From Candidatus Tiamatella incendiivivens (GTDB lineage: Archaea; Thermoproteota; Thermoprotei_A; Sulfolobales; Acidilobaceae): a stretch of DNA of 44,657 bases. The DNA lies in NCBI GenBank assembly GCA_015522635.1, contig WALW01000010.1, positions 78,640 through 123,296 of the forward strand, given 5' to 3'. Shown one piece after another: positions 17,201 through 25,772 of the stretch (positions within the stretch are counted from its first letter, which is position 1; each line of letters opens with the position of its first letter). The notes beneath the pieces were generated by a model. The model was not told where the DNA came from and did no database searches. It saw nothing but the letters and a program-made list of their open reading frames with translations. Both the position numbers and the translations under genes were made by a program.

Positions 17201-18394
17201 GTGCTTGAGAAAGTGATGGAAGACATAAGGAAGGCACTGGATAACCGTTCCTTCCAAGAAGGGGTAAGCAGAGCGGCACATAGTGCAGAAGTGAATGTCC
17301 CAAAAATACTCTCATCCAACCCCCACATAGTAGAGATGGCTAAGGAGGTAAAGAAGGCCAAAGAAAGAGTAATTGCAAACCTGGATTACTACATAGAACA
17401 AGCAGTTGAAAGCCTAAAAGCAGTACAGGCAAAACCATACTTAGCAAAGACACCGGAAGAGGCCAAGGAATACATACTAGGCATGGTCGGTTCAAGTAAA
17501 ACAATAGTCCTCTCAAAAAGCATGGTAGCTGAGGAAATAGGGTTGCGAGGGTATTTAGAGGAGAACGGGAACGAGGTATGGGAGACTGATCTAGGCCAAC
17601 TACTAGTCCAATTGGAGCATGGGAAACCCATGCATACCACAGCACCCGCAATACATTTGACAAGGGAACGGGTAGCAATACTACTCAGAGAAAAACTAGG
17701 AGCAGAGCTCTCTGAAAGCGATCCCCCTGAGAAAATGGTTCGATTCGTCCGAAGATTCCTCAGGGAAAAATTTACTAAAGCAAATGTAGGAATAAGTGGA
17801 GCCAATGCAATAGCAGCTGATACTGGAGCAATATTCCTAGTAGAAAATGAGGGAAACATAAAGCTAGTAACAGGGCTGCCTGAGAAGCATATTGTGGTAG
17901 CTGGAATAGAGAAAATTCTCCCAACAGCACTAGACGCGTTCAAAACAGTTCTCGTACAAGCAGCCTATGCGGGCCTATACCCTCCTACATATCTCAACAT
18001 AATAGCAGGCCCAAGCAGCACGGCGGACATAGAACACACAAGGGTATACGGAGCTCACGGCCCACTGGAACTCCACGTAGTACTCATAGATAATGGAAGG
18101 AAGAAAGCTGCAGAACACCCGTTCCTAAAAGAACAACTCAGATGTATCAGATGCGGAAGATGCCAATACGAATGCCCGGTATGGAGGCATACTGCAAACT
18201 TATGGGGAGGGCCAGCATACGGTGGACCCATGGGAATAAACTGGACAGCAATAACTCTGAGTGAGGAGGTGGCTTCTGGTTTGGCGGTGTTATGCTTAAA
18301 CTGTAGGAGGTGTAATGAGGTGTGTCCTGTTGAAATACCATTGTCTGATATAATTAGTAAGCTCAAAGTCGATTATTCTAAAAGGATAAAGTAA
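17201..18394 (+). CDS. LutB-like LUD-domain iron-sulfur protein
   Basis: The 397-residue protein has a LUD domain (about 15-310), with IVLSKSMVAEEIGLRGYLEE, ETDLGQLLVQLEH, ISGANAIAADTGAIFLVENE and GPSSTADIEHTRVYGAHGP. Two cluster motifs follow: CIRCGRCQYECPVW and CLNCRRCNEVCPVEIP. LutB-type proteins work in L-lactate oxidation together with LutA and LutC. The GTG at 17201 is the first usual start, but the good ribosome site GAGAGGTGA lies about 26 nt upstream, so translation might begin earlier at a non-standard codon. Bases 18248-18356 in the second cluster region are duplicated exactly at 19589-19697. It is the last gene of the operon. Confidence 0.88.
   Translation: MLEKVMEDIRKALDNRSFQEGVSRAAHSAEVNVPKILSSNPHIVEMAKEVKKAKERVIANLDYYIEQAVESLKAVQAKPYLAKTPEEAKEYILGMVGSSKTIVLSKSMVAEEIGLRGYLEENGNEVWETDLGQLLVQLEHGKPMHTTAPAIHLTRERVAILLREKLGAELSESDPPEKMVRFVRRFLREKFTKANVGISGANAIAADTGAIFLVENEGNIKLVTGLPEKHIVVAGIEKILPTALDAFKTVLVQAAYAGLYPPTYLNIIAGPSSTADIEHTRVYGAHGPLELHVVLIDNGRKKAAEHPFLKEQLRCIRCGRCQYECPVWRHTANLWGGPAYGGPMGINWTAITLSEEVASGLAVLCLNCRRCNEVCPVEIPLSDIISKLKVDYSKRIK
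18248..18356 (+). repeat. 109-bp direct repeat, copy 1 (inside the LutB-like gene)
   Basis: This stretch starts GCAATAACTCTGAGTGAGG and ends CTGATATAATTA. It is identical over 109 bases to 19589-19697. It codes for the second Fe-S motif of the LutB-like protein. Sequences on both sides of the two copies differ. Confidence 0.95.
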
Positions 18395-18401
18395 GCTTAG
18401 T

Positions 18402-18515
18402 ATTGCTAGTAGTAGCAATGTTAACTCTGGATCCCAGGGTTAAAGTGTATTATTTGAAGGTTGGGTCAGACCTCTGGGCTCAGTCATCTGTAAATCAGAG
18501 CTTTTAACCCCAATC
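18402..18515. other. Run of inverted repeats after the oxidation operon
   Basis: Three structures follow the LutB-like stop. ATTGCTA/TAGCAAT (18402-18419) has a 7-bp stem and 4-nt loop. TTAACTCTGG/CCAGGGTTAA (18421-18443) has a 10-bp stem with one T-G pair and a 3-nt loop. An outer GGTTGGG (18459-18465) pairs with CCCAATC (18509-18515) around CTCTG/CAGAG (18472-18500). No T-run follows the first stems. These could be a transcript end, a processed RNA or a structured remnant. Confidence 0.4.
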
Positions 18516-18571
18516 ATCCCCGTTTGTAACGATTGTTAGAGTTTATAGAAGATAAATTGCACCTATTGCTA

Positions 18572-19346
18572 CTACCTATGCACTATATCCCTACTGGAAT
18601 CCAGGTGCCTCTCCACCTGTAGGAAATCACTAATATCATTGTGGTTTAGCTTTACGAACCTTTCCAAACTACCGACATCATACCATGACCCCGAGTAAAT
18701 ATAGCCCTTGACTTTCCTCGCATTACTTATAGACCAGGGGACAAGGTCCCCCATGATATCGAAGTTTGTTCCAAGCCCATCACTATAGGCTTCTACCACG
18801 AGGTTTCTTTCAATTACAACTATTCCAATAGTCACCTTCAAGGAAAGCCATGGTTTCTCAGTTAAACTAATGATGTTACCGTCTTCATCTGTTTCAGCTA
18901 CACCTACAGGAACATTACCTGCCAGCTAAGACTACTGTCATATCAGCATTCTTCTCTCTATGATATCTTAATAGATCCGTCACGTTCACAGTGGCTAGTA
19001 TATCACCATACCAGACAACAATAGTTGGGTCTGTTATTACACCAGTCAATACAGCTTTAGCAAGAGATCCTCCAGTATTCCTGTACTCGTCACTATCTAC
19101 ACTGTATTTAACATTCATTCCCAGCCATTTTCCATCTCTGAAATAGTTGTATATTTGCCTCCACTTGTATCCTACGAGGAGTACAGCCTTCCTTATATTA
19201 TGCCTCCTCAGCCAGCTTAAAATATACTCTACAATAGGCTTCTCCTCGCCACCAACAGGTATCATAGGTTTTGAAACTATATCGGTAAAAGGCTTGAACC
19301 GCTTCCTCTCTCCACATGCTAGGATTGCTGCTGTAACATTATCCAA
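18572..19346 (-). pseudogene. Sugar-phosphate nucleotidyltransferase, one frameshift
   Basis: The N-terminal frame (from 19346) has the NTP-transferase signature AAILACGERKRFKPFTDIVSKP, the IVEYILSWLRRHNI region and VVWYGDILATVNV, ending at a stop after TVVLAGR near 18914. The protein then continues in another frame with VPVGVAETDEDGNIISLTEKP, followed by LKVTIGIVVIE and the family end SGSWYDVGSLERFVKLN. Restoring one base near 18909 (TAAT from an expected TANAAT) rejoins the two into about 258 residues, the normal size of short mannose-1-phosphate guanylyltransferase or glucose-1-phosphate thymidylyltransferase relatives. It lies between the two copies of the 109-bp repeat. Confidence 0.75.
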
Positions 19347-19551
19347 TAATCATCGTCTAAGTAAAACATCTTTTAATTGTATTCATATTTATTGTATGAT
19401 CAACAAATATATACGTTTTGTTATTTTAAACAGAAGATATAGATTTACCTATGAATAAGTTAACATTGCGATTGCTACTGGTTCCTGAAATAAAAGCAAT
19501 TGGTTCCCATCGCCTCTTTATGTAGGCTAATCTGTAGCTGATAGAAAAGGT

Positions 19552-19582
19552 GTTCTAGTAGGTATTACTTCAGTATTACCGG
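19552..19582 (+). repeat. 31-nt repeat with 11-bp tandem GTATTAC, copy 1
   Basis: The segment matches 22643-22673 at 28 of 31 positions. Its core is GGTATTAC, three bases, then AGTATTAC, so the half-sites lie 11 bp apart, about one DNA turn. Such spacing suits a regulator-binding site. Copy 1 lies upstream of the transporter operon. Confidence 0.7.
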
Positions 19583-19588
19583 TTAACG

Positions 19589-19697
19589 GCAATAACTCTG
19601 AGTGAGGAGGTGGCTTCTGGTTTGGCGGTGTTATGCTTAAACTGTAGGAGGTGTAATGAGGTGTGTCCTGTTGAAATACCATTGTCTGATATAATTA
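19589..19697 (+). repeat. 109-bp direct repeat, copy 2 (orphan fragment)
   Basis: This is an exact copy of 18248-18356 from the LutB-like gene. It has no start or useful continuation; the frame ends two codons after the repeat. It begins 6 nt after the first 31-nt repeat. Perfect identity argues for a recent event. Confidence 0.95.
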
Positions 19698-19877
19698 CTT
19701 GAAGCAGTGCATATGCAACGGGGCGCGTGTTCCTGTTTTTCTTTTCTTAATGCATGGGGCTTAGTTCATCTGTTCCTGTGAACTTCGGTGTGATAGGGTT
19801 TTTATATGCCTCTAATACTATTAAACCTGAATATATGGTACAATTAAAAGAGGTAATTACCTCTAAAGGTGGTATAA

Positions 19878-20876
19878 ATGAATCGTGGGATAGTTATCCT
19901 AGTCATAATACTAGTTGTATTGCTGGGAGGAATTGCATACACCTCTCTAGGAGGGGTAAATAAGCAAAACCCTACTGTTACAGTAGCTACAATACAATTC
20001 GGAATATCCACACTAGACCTCATTCAGTCAGGCACCGTTAAGCCAAGTGGAATAAATGTAAAGGTAATGCGTATACAGCTAGCTCCCGACGTTGCAACAG
20101 CCTTGCTTAAAGGTGATGCTCAAGTAGCTATTCTACCAGTGGATGTGGCAGCGAAATTATTCGAGACGGGGAAGAATATAACTGTTATTGCAGTTGACAT
20201 GTACCAGAACCAAGCAATCCTAGTACCGGTGAATTCTACGTTTAAGGATCCAACAAACCTCAAAGGCAGAACGATTGCCTCTCCCATCGCTAGTGGAACA
20301 TTTGCTATGTTCAAATCATATATGAAAGCAATATACAACATTACAGTCCTGAATCCGGGTCAAACAGGTGGTGGAATAAATGTTGTCAACACACCACCCG
20401 CCCAAACACTCGATGCAGTAATGAAAGGTGATGCTGACGCTGCTGTTGTATGGGAGCCTATAGTTTCTCAAGCACTAGCGACTGGTAAATTCAGGGTTCT
20501 AGCGTCATATATGGATCTATGGAGCAAACTAGGCTATAATGATAAGCCTGTTATGGTTGTGTGGGTCGCTAGAGGAGACTGGGTTAAGAATCACCCTGAC
20601 CAGGTGGAGGAGCTTCTAGAGGCTAGGGAGGCGGCTGCATTATTATGGGTCAATAATAGGAATGCCACCATTTCCAGTTTAGAGAGAATCTATGGGTTAG
20701 ATAGCAGGGTTCTAAACATCCTTTATAATAGAACGCAAATATGCACTGAAGAAAGGGTTACAACTCCATTACTGGATAGCATTAAGCAAGTGTTAAACCT
20801 AGCTGTTAACGGTGGTTACATTGAAACATCTGACATAGACTATGGGAGATTCGTATACATGCAAGGCTGGAAGTGA
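19878..20876 (+). CDS. ABC transporter substrate-binding lipoprotein-like protein (NitT/TauT type)
   Basis: The 332-residue protein has an N-terminal membrane anchor or signal (RGIVILVIILVVLLGGIAYTS), then the SsuA/TauA/NMT1-like fold: VTVATIQFGISTLDL, DAQVAILPVDVAAKLFE, DPTNLKGRTIASPIASGTF, TPPAQTLDAVMKGDADAAVVWEP-type segments and a later VWVARGDWVKNHPDQVEEL. It captures a small solute outside the cell for the permease at 20881. The ATG at 19878 follows AAAGGTGG. Known substrates of the family include nitrate, sulfonates, taurine, bicarbonate and thiamine precursors; nothing here decides among them. Confidence 0.88.
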   Translation: MNRGIVILVIILVVLLGGIAYTSLGGVNKQNPTVTVATIQFGISTLDLIQSGTVKPSGINVKVMRIQLAPDVATALLKGDAQVAILPVDVAAKLFETGKNITVIAVDMYQNQAILVPVNSTFKDPTNLKGRTIASPIASGTFAMFKSYMKAIYNITVLNPGQTGGGINVVNTPPAQTLDAVMKGDADAAVVWEPIVSQALATGKFRVLASYMDLWSKLGYNDKPVMVVWVARGDWVKNHPDQVEELLEAREAAALLWVNNRNATISSLERIYGLDSRVLNILYNRTQICTEERVTTPLLDSIKQVLNLAVNGGYIETSDIDYGRFVYMQGWK

Positions 20877-20880
20877 ACTG

Positions 20881-21642
20881 GTGCGAGAATTGAATAGTAA
20901 CATGAGAACCCTTTCCTCATACATCACTAATCTAATTTTAATCATTCTGGCTTGGAAATTACTTAGTTTAGCAACAGGAGATCTCCTCCCAAGCCCTGTA
21001 GAAACTATTACATGGATGTATAATAGTGAGACCTTAGCCAGCATAATCTACAATACTTTAATCACACTACGAAACTCTCTCGCAGGATTCTCAATAGCCT
21101 TATTCCTGGCTGTAATAACTGTTCTAGCCTCTAAAATACATGGTATATTAGAAGGCCTAGTCGAATCTCTCAACGTATATGTTCAAAGCATAAGTGCCCT
21201 GATATGGATACTGGTATTCCTAGTATTATTCGGTTTCAAAAGCCCGCTCCCTCCCATGCTAGTCACTACGGGAGTAGCCTACCCAATACTTCTCTCAAAC
21301 CTAATCAGTGGGATAAAGACTGTTGATAGTAAAATAATAGACCTCTCAGAACTTCTAGGAGCATCCAAGATCCAGTTGTTCAAACACGTCTACATACCTG
21401 CGAGCGTTCCCTATACTATAGCAGGTAGTAGAGCAGCACTAGGGGCCTCACTTAGGATAAGCGTGGTAGCAGAAGCATTCGGGTCGAGTGGCGGAATAGG
21501 CTATAAGCTAACCTACTACTTCGATTTATACAACTACAAGGGAATGATGGCTTGGGCTCTATTCCTAGTAGTCCTGATGATCCTGTTAGATAAACTAGTC
21601 TTAGAGCCATTAGAGGACTGGAGTAAGAGGTGGCTACCATGA
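20881..21642 (+). CDS. ABC transporter permease (NitT/TauT type)
   Basis: This is an inner-membrane permease with about six helices and the EAA-type cytoplasmic loop LSELLGASKIQLFKHVYIPASVPYTIAG, here spread over about residues 150-180. RISVVAEAFGSSGGIGYKL is also typical of SsuC/TauC. I choose GTG at 20881, 4 nt after the binding-protein stop; a start 39 nt earlier would overlap that gene. The predicted protein is 253 aa, a normal size. The stop overlaps the ATPase start (ATGA), so the operon is coupled. Specificity follows the binding protein and is unknown. Confidence 0.88.
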   Translation: MRELNSNMRTLSSYITNLILIILAWKLLSLATGDLLPSPVETITWMYNSETLASIIYNTLITLRNSLAGFSIALFLAVITVLASKIHGILEGLVESLNVYVQSISALIWILVFLVLFGFKSPLPPMLVTTGVAYPILLSNLISGIKTVDSKIIDLSELLGASKIQLFKHVYIPASVPYTIAGSRAALGASLRISVVAEAFGSSGGIGYKLTYYFDLYNYKGMMAWALFLVVLMILLDKLVLEPLEDWSKRWLP

Positions 21643-22334
21643 CTAGGGTCATAGTCAATCAGTTATACAAGAATGTCAATGGCAAACGCATCCTCGAAGA
21701 TATAAGCCTTACAGCCGTTAAAGGAGAAATCCTAGGCATAGTAGGGCCTAATGGTATTGGGAAAACAACTCTTCTTCGAGTCCTAGCAGGTATAGAGAAA
21801 CCTACACGCGGGGCAGTGGTGATTGAAGGGAAAGTAGGACTTGTACCTCAGGATGACTTGCTTCTACCATGGAAAACACTCTACGATAACATAGCTATAG
21901 GCCTGCAATTCAAACATATACCTGGAGACGTGATAAGGAAGAAAATAAGAAATGTAGCAGATCTCCTCGATCTATACGACCACCTAAACAAATACCCAAA
22001 AGAGGCCAGCGGGGGGACAAGGAGGAAGACAGCTATAGCCCGTGCCCTGGTATTAGACTCTGATATCCTACTTCTAGACGAGCCCTATGCTGGATTAGAT
22101 GTTTCAACAGTGCAGAATCTAGGTGATGTGCTGGTCGAATTGAAAGGTAAGGGTAAGACCCTCATTATAGTATCACACCAGTTATGGGAGCTAGCTACAA
22201 TAGCCGATAGAGTGTTAATGATGAATGGTCCTCCTGGAAGAATTGTCAGCGAAGTAAGAATAAGTGGTCTCGATAGAGGGGAAAGAATATCACTACTAGT
22301 AAATGAGACCCAAATCTATAGCAAGCGGATATAG
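21639..22334 (+). CDS. ABC transporter ATPase (NitT/TauT type)
   Basis: The ATPase shows Walker A GPNGIGKTTLL, a Q-loop VPQDDLLLPWKT, the signature EASGGTRRKTAIARAL (ASGGT in place of LSGGQ), Walker B DILLLDEPYAGLDV and the H-loop IIVSHQLWELA. It powers the permease encoded just upstream. ATG at 21639 overlaps the permease stop by 4 nt; another in-frame start 9 nt earlier is possible. Length 231 aa is normal. The signature variation still carries the SGG core and is seen in related importers. It is the third and last gene of the transporter operon. Confidence 0.9.
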   Translation: MTRVIVNQLYKNVNGKRILEDISLTAVKGEILGIVGPNGIGKTTLLRVLAGIEKPTRGAVVIEGKVGLVPQDDLLLPWKTLYDNIAIGLQFKHIPGDVIRKKIRNVADLLDLYDHLNKYPKEASGGTRRKTAIARALVLDSDILLLDEPYAGLDVSTVQNLGDVLVELKGKGKTLIIVSHQLWELATIADRVLMMNGPPGRIVSEVRISGLDRGERISLLVNETQIYSKRI

Positions 22335-22719
22335 GGGCTCAGTTCGCTCGTGCATCACCACCAATCAGTGTCCGGGGTGCATCATAGCCCTAATCTATAA
22401 CGTATACCCAGCAAGAGAATTAATATGATTTTTAGACAATGAGATCAATACATTCGTGCTCAACTAATCCTCCGAACATACTATGAAACAGATTAATTAG
22501 AACAAAAAATGTACCAAGAAAATCACAGATACCCTACATCCCTCAAAGGATTCGGTATTACCCATATCTCTCATAGAATTATGTAACAGCCACCTGAAGA
22601 ATATGCTTGTCAGCTTAAACTATAGTTTCACCTGCATTAGATGTTCCAGTAGGTATTACTTTGGTATTACCGGGGTATAAGGGATTTCATTAATCCGGTA
22701 TAAAGGTTGTTGTTGAGAG
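22335..22719. other. 385-base intergenic stretch with second 31-nt repeat
   Basis: No gene is supported. TGCATCA occurs twice about 28 nt apart (22352-22358 and 22378-22384), and the middle is A/T-rich. The 31-nt repeat copy 2 and a promoter-like region precede the next small gene. Confidence 0.5.
22643..22673 (+). repeat. 31-nt repeat with 11-bp tandem GTATTAC, copy 2
   Basis: GTTCCAGTAGGTATTACTTT is followed by GGTATTACCGG. The two GGTATTAC half-sites are perfect here and 11 bp apart. It lies 46-55 nt before the small membrane-protein gene. Three bases differ from copy 1. Confidence 0.7.
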
Positions 22720-22728
22720 GTGGTTACT

Positions 22729-22977
22729 GTGAGTCTTATGACACTACAAGCCGCGGTTCAAACTCTAGGTGGAATAGGGTTTAACACACACGGCGTTGGG
22801 TACTATATGGTTCTAACAGGATTTGGTATACTTGCGGCAATCCTAGTGGGGGCGCTAGCAATAGGCCTTGTGAGGTTCGTTAAGAGAGTAGGGGACATGA
22901 GCCCTGGTCAGTTCATAATATTCATGGCAACAATAGCACTGGGATTGATAATCGTAGGTACACTTCTTCCAGCATAG
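22729..22977 (+). CDS. Small membrane protein with two helices
   Basis: No family is recognised. The roughly 82-residue product has an amphipathic N-terminus and two membrane helices (YYMVLTGFGILAAILVGALA and FIIFMATIALGLIIVGTLL), with a basic loop between them (RFVKRVGDMSPGQ). The GTG at 22729 follows GAGAGGTGG with good spacing; another GTG 9 nt upstream is possible. A tandem-repeat element (22643-22673) lies just upstream, so expression may be controlled by the same factor as the transporter. It is a single-gene unit. Confidence 0.6.
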   Translation: MSLMTLQAAVQTLGGIGFNTHGVGYYMVLTGFGILAAILVGALAIGLVRFVKRVGDMSPGQFIIFMATIALGLIIVGTLLPA

Positions 22978-23289
22978 CATTATTTACAGCGAACAATACC
23001 CCGCAAAACAGGAAAAGAATAATTTCTTCCTCGCCTCAAAGTACTCTACTGCATTTTTGAGATACATATGACTTCACGCTTCCATCCCTTATGAGGAAAT
23101 GTTATACGGGTTACATGTAGATAGCAGATACCTAGCCATTATACCATAATCAACAGCCAGATGCTATCACAGATTCGATTATCTTTAAGGGGGATCTCTC
23201 GCTTAACCCTCCACCTCGCAGATGCCGATACCTATCAGTAACGAGGCAATAACAAGAACCAGCAGAGTCGACCTCGACTTGTATATACA
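22978..23289. other. 312-base stretch with nothing recognised
   Basis: This lies between the small membrane-protein gene and the convergent UbiA gene. I see no RNA gene, repeat or convincing open frame. A/T-rich parts may hold transcript ends for both sides. Confidence 0.5.
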
Positions 23290-24192
23290 TTATAATAAAA
23301 CGTCTAATATTACTGCAATAGTCAATATTAACCCAAGCAATAAATTCAGATTGAAAGCAACAGGAGTCATTTCCCCGTTATGCCTATATATAATATAGTG
23401 TTGAGAATAGATTATTACCGCAGATGCGATCGTGCCTATTATACCTATAATCCCCAAATGGTACTCTGGAATCGCGATCAAAAACAGTATCGTTGCAGAT
23501 AAATGTGTTAAACGGCTAATCCATAGAGACATATTTTTACCCAGCCAAGCCGGGATACTGTGAAGTCCATGGCTCCTATCGAAACCTGCATCCTGAATAC
23601 TGTATGGTATATCGAATCCAGCCACCCACAATGTAACTGCTATTAAATACGTCCAAGGCACACGTTGTAGTGTCCATATCAGAGGCGGATTAGACTCTGG
23701 GCATACTGCTACTGCTCCTCCGAATACAACAAACCCTAGGACCAAGCCCAGATGATAGTGAGCAAGCGGGCTATACCGTTTATGATGGGGGTAAGTTACG
23801 GCTAGTATCCAAAGTATAGGGCTCAGCATAAACGCGGTCTCATTCAACAGTATTGCAGAGGCGAAGTAAACTATGGATCCTAGGACAACCAAGAACCATG
23901 CATCTCCTAGCTTCATTATGCCTGATACTAGAGGCCTACTACTAGTTCTAGGATTCTCCTTATCAATATCCAAGTCTGCGATATTGTTATATGCCATTGA
24001 GGCTGTCCTAAGCCCTAGGACAGCTAGCCCTATCAATAGAGTATTCCATATGTCTAGCTTACTAGGACATGATAAAACCGCGCCAAGATAAGCGAAAGGA
24101 AGGCTGAACAAGGTATGCTCTATTCTGATCAACCGCATCATTAAATGTAGCCGGGAAGGTTGCTTAACTCTCCCAGGATCCCAGCCGTTCAA
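23290..24192 (-). CDS. ubiA: UbiA-family prenyltransferase
   Basis: This is an integral membrane enzyme that attaches a polyprenyl chain to an aromatic ring in quinone synthesis. The first Asp-rich motif is NNIADLDIDKENPRTSSRPL and the second is DIPYSIQDAGFDRSHGLHS, both Mg-diphosphate sites. About eight hydrophobic helices are visible. TTG at 24192 is the nominal start (10 nt after UbiD); an internal Met at residue 18 (MMRLIRIEHTLFSLPFAY) would also fit. It is co-transcribed with UbiD, as is common in archaeal 4-hydroxybenzoate-type quinone pathways. Prenyl donor and ring acceptor are unproven. Confidence 0.9.
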   Translation of the reverse strand: MNGWDPGRVKQPSRLHLMMRLIRIEHTLFSLPFAYLGAVLSCPSKLDIWNTLLIGLAVLGLRTASMAYNNIADLDIDKENPRTSSRPLVSGIMKLGDAWFLVVLGSIVYFASAILLNETAFMLSPILWILAVTYPHHKRYSPLAHYHLGLVLGFVVFGGAVAVCPESNPPLIWTLQRVPWTYLIAVTLWVAGFDIPYSIQDAGFDRSHGLHSIPAWLGKNMSLWISRLTHLSATILFLIAIPEYHLGIIGIIGTIASAVIIYSQHYIIYRHNGEMTPVAFNLNLLLGLILTIAVILDVLL

Positions 24193-24202
24193 AGATGAGC
24201 CC

Positions 24203-25648
24203 TCACCCCCCTAGTAACTTGTCAGCCAACTGCCTCATAGCTGCCTCCACACTAGGATCCTGCCTTACCTCTAGAGGCCACTCTGTCCCATCATTCTCCT
24301 CTGGCATCTTCCTGGTAGCATCTATCCCCAGCTTACTACCATATCCAGGTGTGGGCGTCGATGGATCCAGCTGATCCGTATGAGTATAGGGTTGTATAAT
24401 TACATCCCTCTGAGGATTAACGTTGCTTGAGATAGCCCAGATAACCTGGTTAATATCATGCGGGTCAACGTCATGGTCCACTATAACTATTATCTTCGTT
24501 AGACTCGTCTGACCTAACCCCCAGAACGCGTTCATAACCTTCTTAGCGTGACCTGGATATCTCTTCCTTATAGAAACGATCACTAGTCCCTGGAAAACCC
24601 CGTGGAGTGGGAAGTTCACCTCGACTATCTCAGGTAGAAGAGTCTTCAATATAGGGAGGAACACTCTTTCTACACCCTTACCGATCCAAGCATCCTCCAA
24701 CAGTGGCCTGCCAACTATAGTCCCAACAAAAACCGGGTTATTTCTAAACCATATCCTTTCAACAAGCATAACTGGGAACTTGCGAATAGGCTTATCATAG
24801 TACCCCCAGTGATCCCCAAACGGCCCCTCACAACTCTCTTTACCCTGCTCTATATAACCCTCTAAAACAACCTCGCTCCCGGAGGGAACAGGTATTCCAC
24901 TAGGAAGATCATATAATGATATACCCTTACCAGCCATTAATCCCGCGAACAAGTATTTGTCAATAGGGTAGGGAACAGGCGCCACTCCGGTGAGCATAAA
25001 AGCCGGAGTCGATCCTATAACAACTGCTACAGGCATATCATTTTTAGTTTCAAGATAGTTCATCCTCCCCCTTTTATGAAGTTGCCAGTGCATGATGACC
25101 TCGTTCTGAGACTTAACCATAAGCCTGTAAACACCTATACCAGTACTACCAGTATTAGGGTCAACGGTAACGGTCTGTGCAAACGTGAGGTATCTCCCCC
25201 CATCTAAAGGCCAAGTCTTAAATGCTGGTAATTTATATAGATCTACCTTTTCTCCCTCAACAACGTTCTCATCAAACCTAGCATGACTGGTTTTCTTAGG
25301 TAAAAACTTGGAAGCATCAAACACACCTTTCAATACCCCTAATCTCTCGCCCAGAGAATAAGGCACTCGTCTCCAAGCATCGCCCACTAGTCTCCACCCA
25401 ATATCCTCTAATCTATCTGTTTGAAGTGCCATTTTCACTCTATCCAGAGACCCGAAAAGGTTTCCTGCAACCCTCCAACCAGGATGCCCTTTAACCTCCT
25501 CGAAAAGTAGAGCTGGCCCATTCCTGAGCATAATCTGCCTCAACAACTCGGGTATCTCTAGAACAGGGCTTAGCTCGTTCTTAACTCTCAATAACCGGCC
25601 TTTCTCCTCGAGGTATTCAAGATACTCCCGTAGATCGTTGAACGCCAA
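24203..25648 (-). CDS. ubiD: UbiD-family (prFMN) decarboxylase
   Basis: The 481-residue protein matches UbiD-type decarboxylases, which use prenylated FMN to remove a carboxylate from aromatic or unsaturated acids. Visible family segments include DLREYLEYLEEKGRLLRV, GPALLFEEVKGHPGWRVAGN, NTGSTGIGVYRLMVK, MHWQLHKRG, GPFGDHWGYYD and IVIVDHDVDPHDINQV. The TTG start at 25648 gives the usual N-terminus LAFNDLREY. The next gene, UbiA, starts 10 nt downstream, so the pair probably acts in one quinone pathway. No UbiX (prFMN-making) gene is in the window. Confidence 0.9.
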   Translation of the reverse strand: MAFNDLREYLEYLEEKGRLLRVKNELSPVLEIPELLRQIMLRNGPALLFEEVKGHPGWRVAGNLFGSLDRVKMALQTDRLEDIGWRLVGDAWRRVPYSLGERLGVLKGVFDASKFLPKKTSHARFDENVVEGEKVDLYKLPAFKTWPLDGGRYLTFAQTVTVDPNTGSTGIGVYRLMVKSQNEVIMHWQLHKRGRMNYLETKNDMPVAVVIGSTPAFMLTGVAPVPYPIDKYLFAGLMAGKGISLYDLPSGIPVPSGSEVVLEGYIEQGKESCEGPFGDHWGYYDKPIRKFPVMLVERIWFRNNPVFVGTIVGRPLLEDAWIGKGVERVFLPILKTLLPEIVEVNFPLHGVFQGLVIVSIRKRYPGHAKKVMNAFWGLGQTSLTKIIVIVDHDVDPHDINQVIWAISSNVNPQRDVIIQPYTHTDQLDPSTPTPGYGSKLGIDATRKMPEENDGTEWPLEVRQDPSVEAAMRQLADKLLGG

Positions 25649-25772
25649 TACTCTACCACCAATCCAAGTGGCTAACAGTATCTGTAAGCCGGATTATTAT
25701 CATTTGTTTATATCTATAATACTAATAAACCAATACTGGCTTTCAATTATACCCTGGTGGGATGAACGAGTA

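Larger units (their letters stand above)
19347..19877. other. 531-base non-coding stretch holding two repeats
   Basis: No gene is supported here. It holds one 31-nt repeat with an internal tandem (19552-19582), the second 109-bp repeat copy (19589-19697), and an A/T-rich region ahead of the transporter operon. Candidate TATA-like tracts lie at TTTTTATATG (about 19799-19808). A short open frame from 19754 overlaps the transporter start and has no family signs. Confidence 0.6.

Noticed and set aside
19754-19963. Small gene ahead of the binding-protein gene
   Set aside because: It overlaps the transporter start in another frame, and the sequence shows no family pattern.
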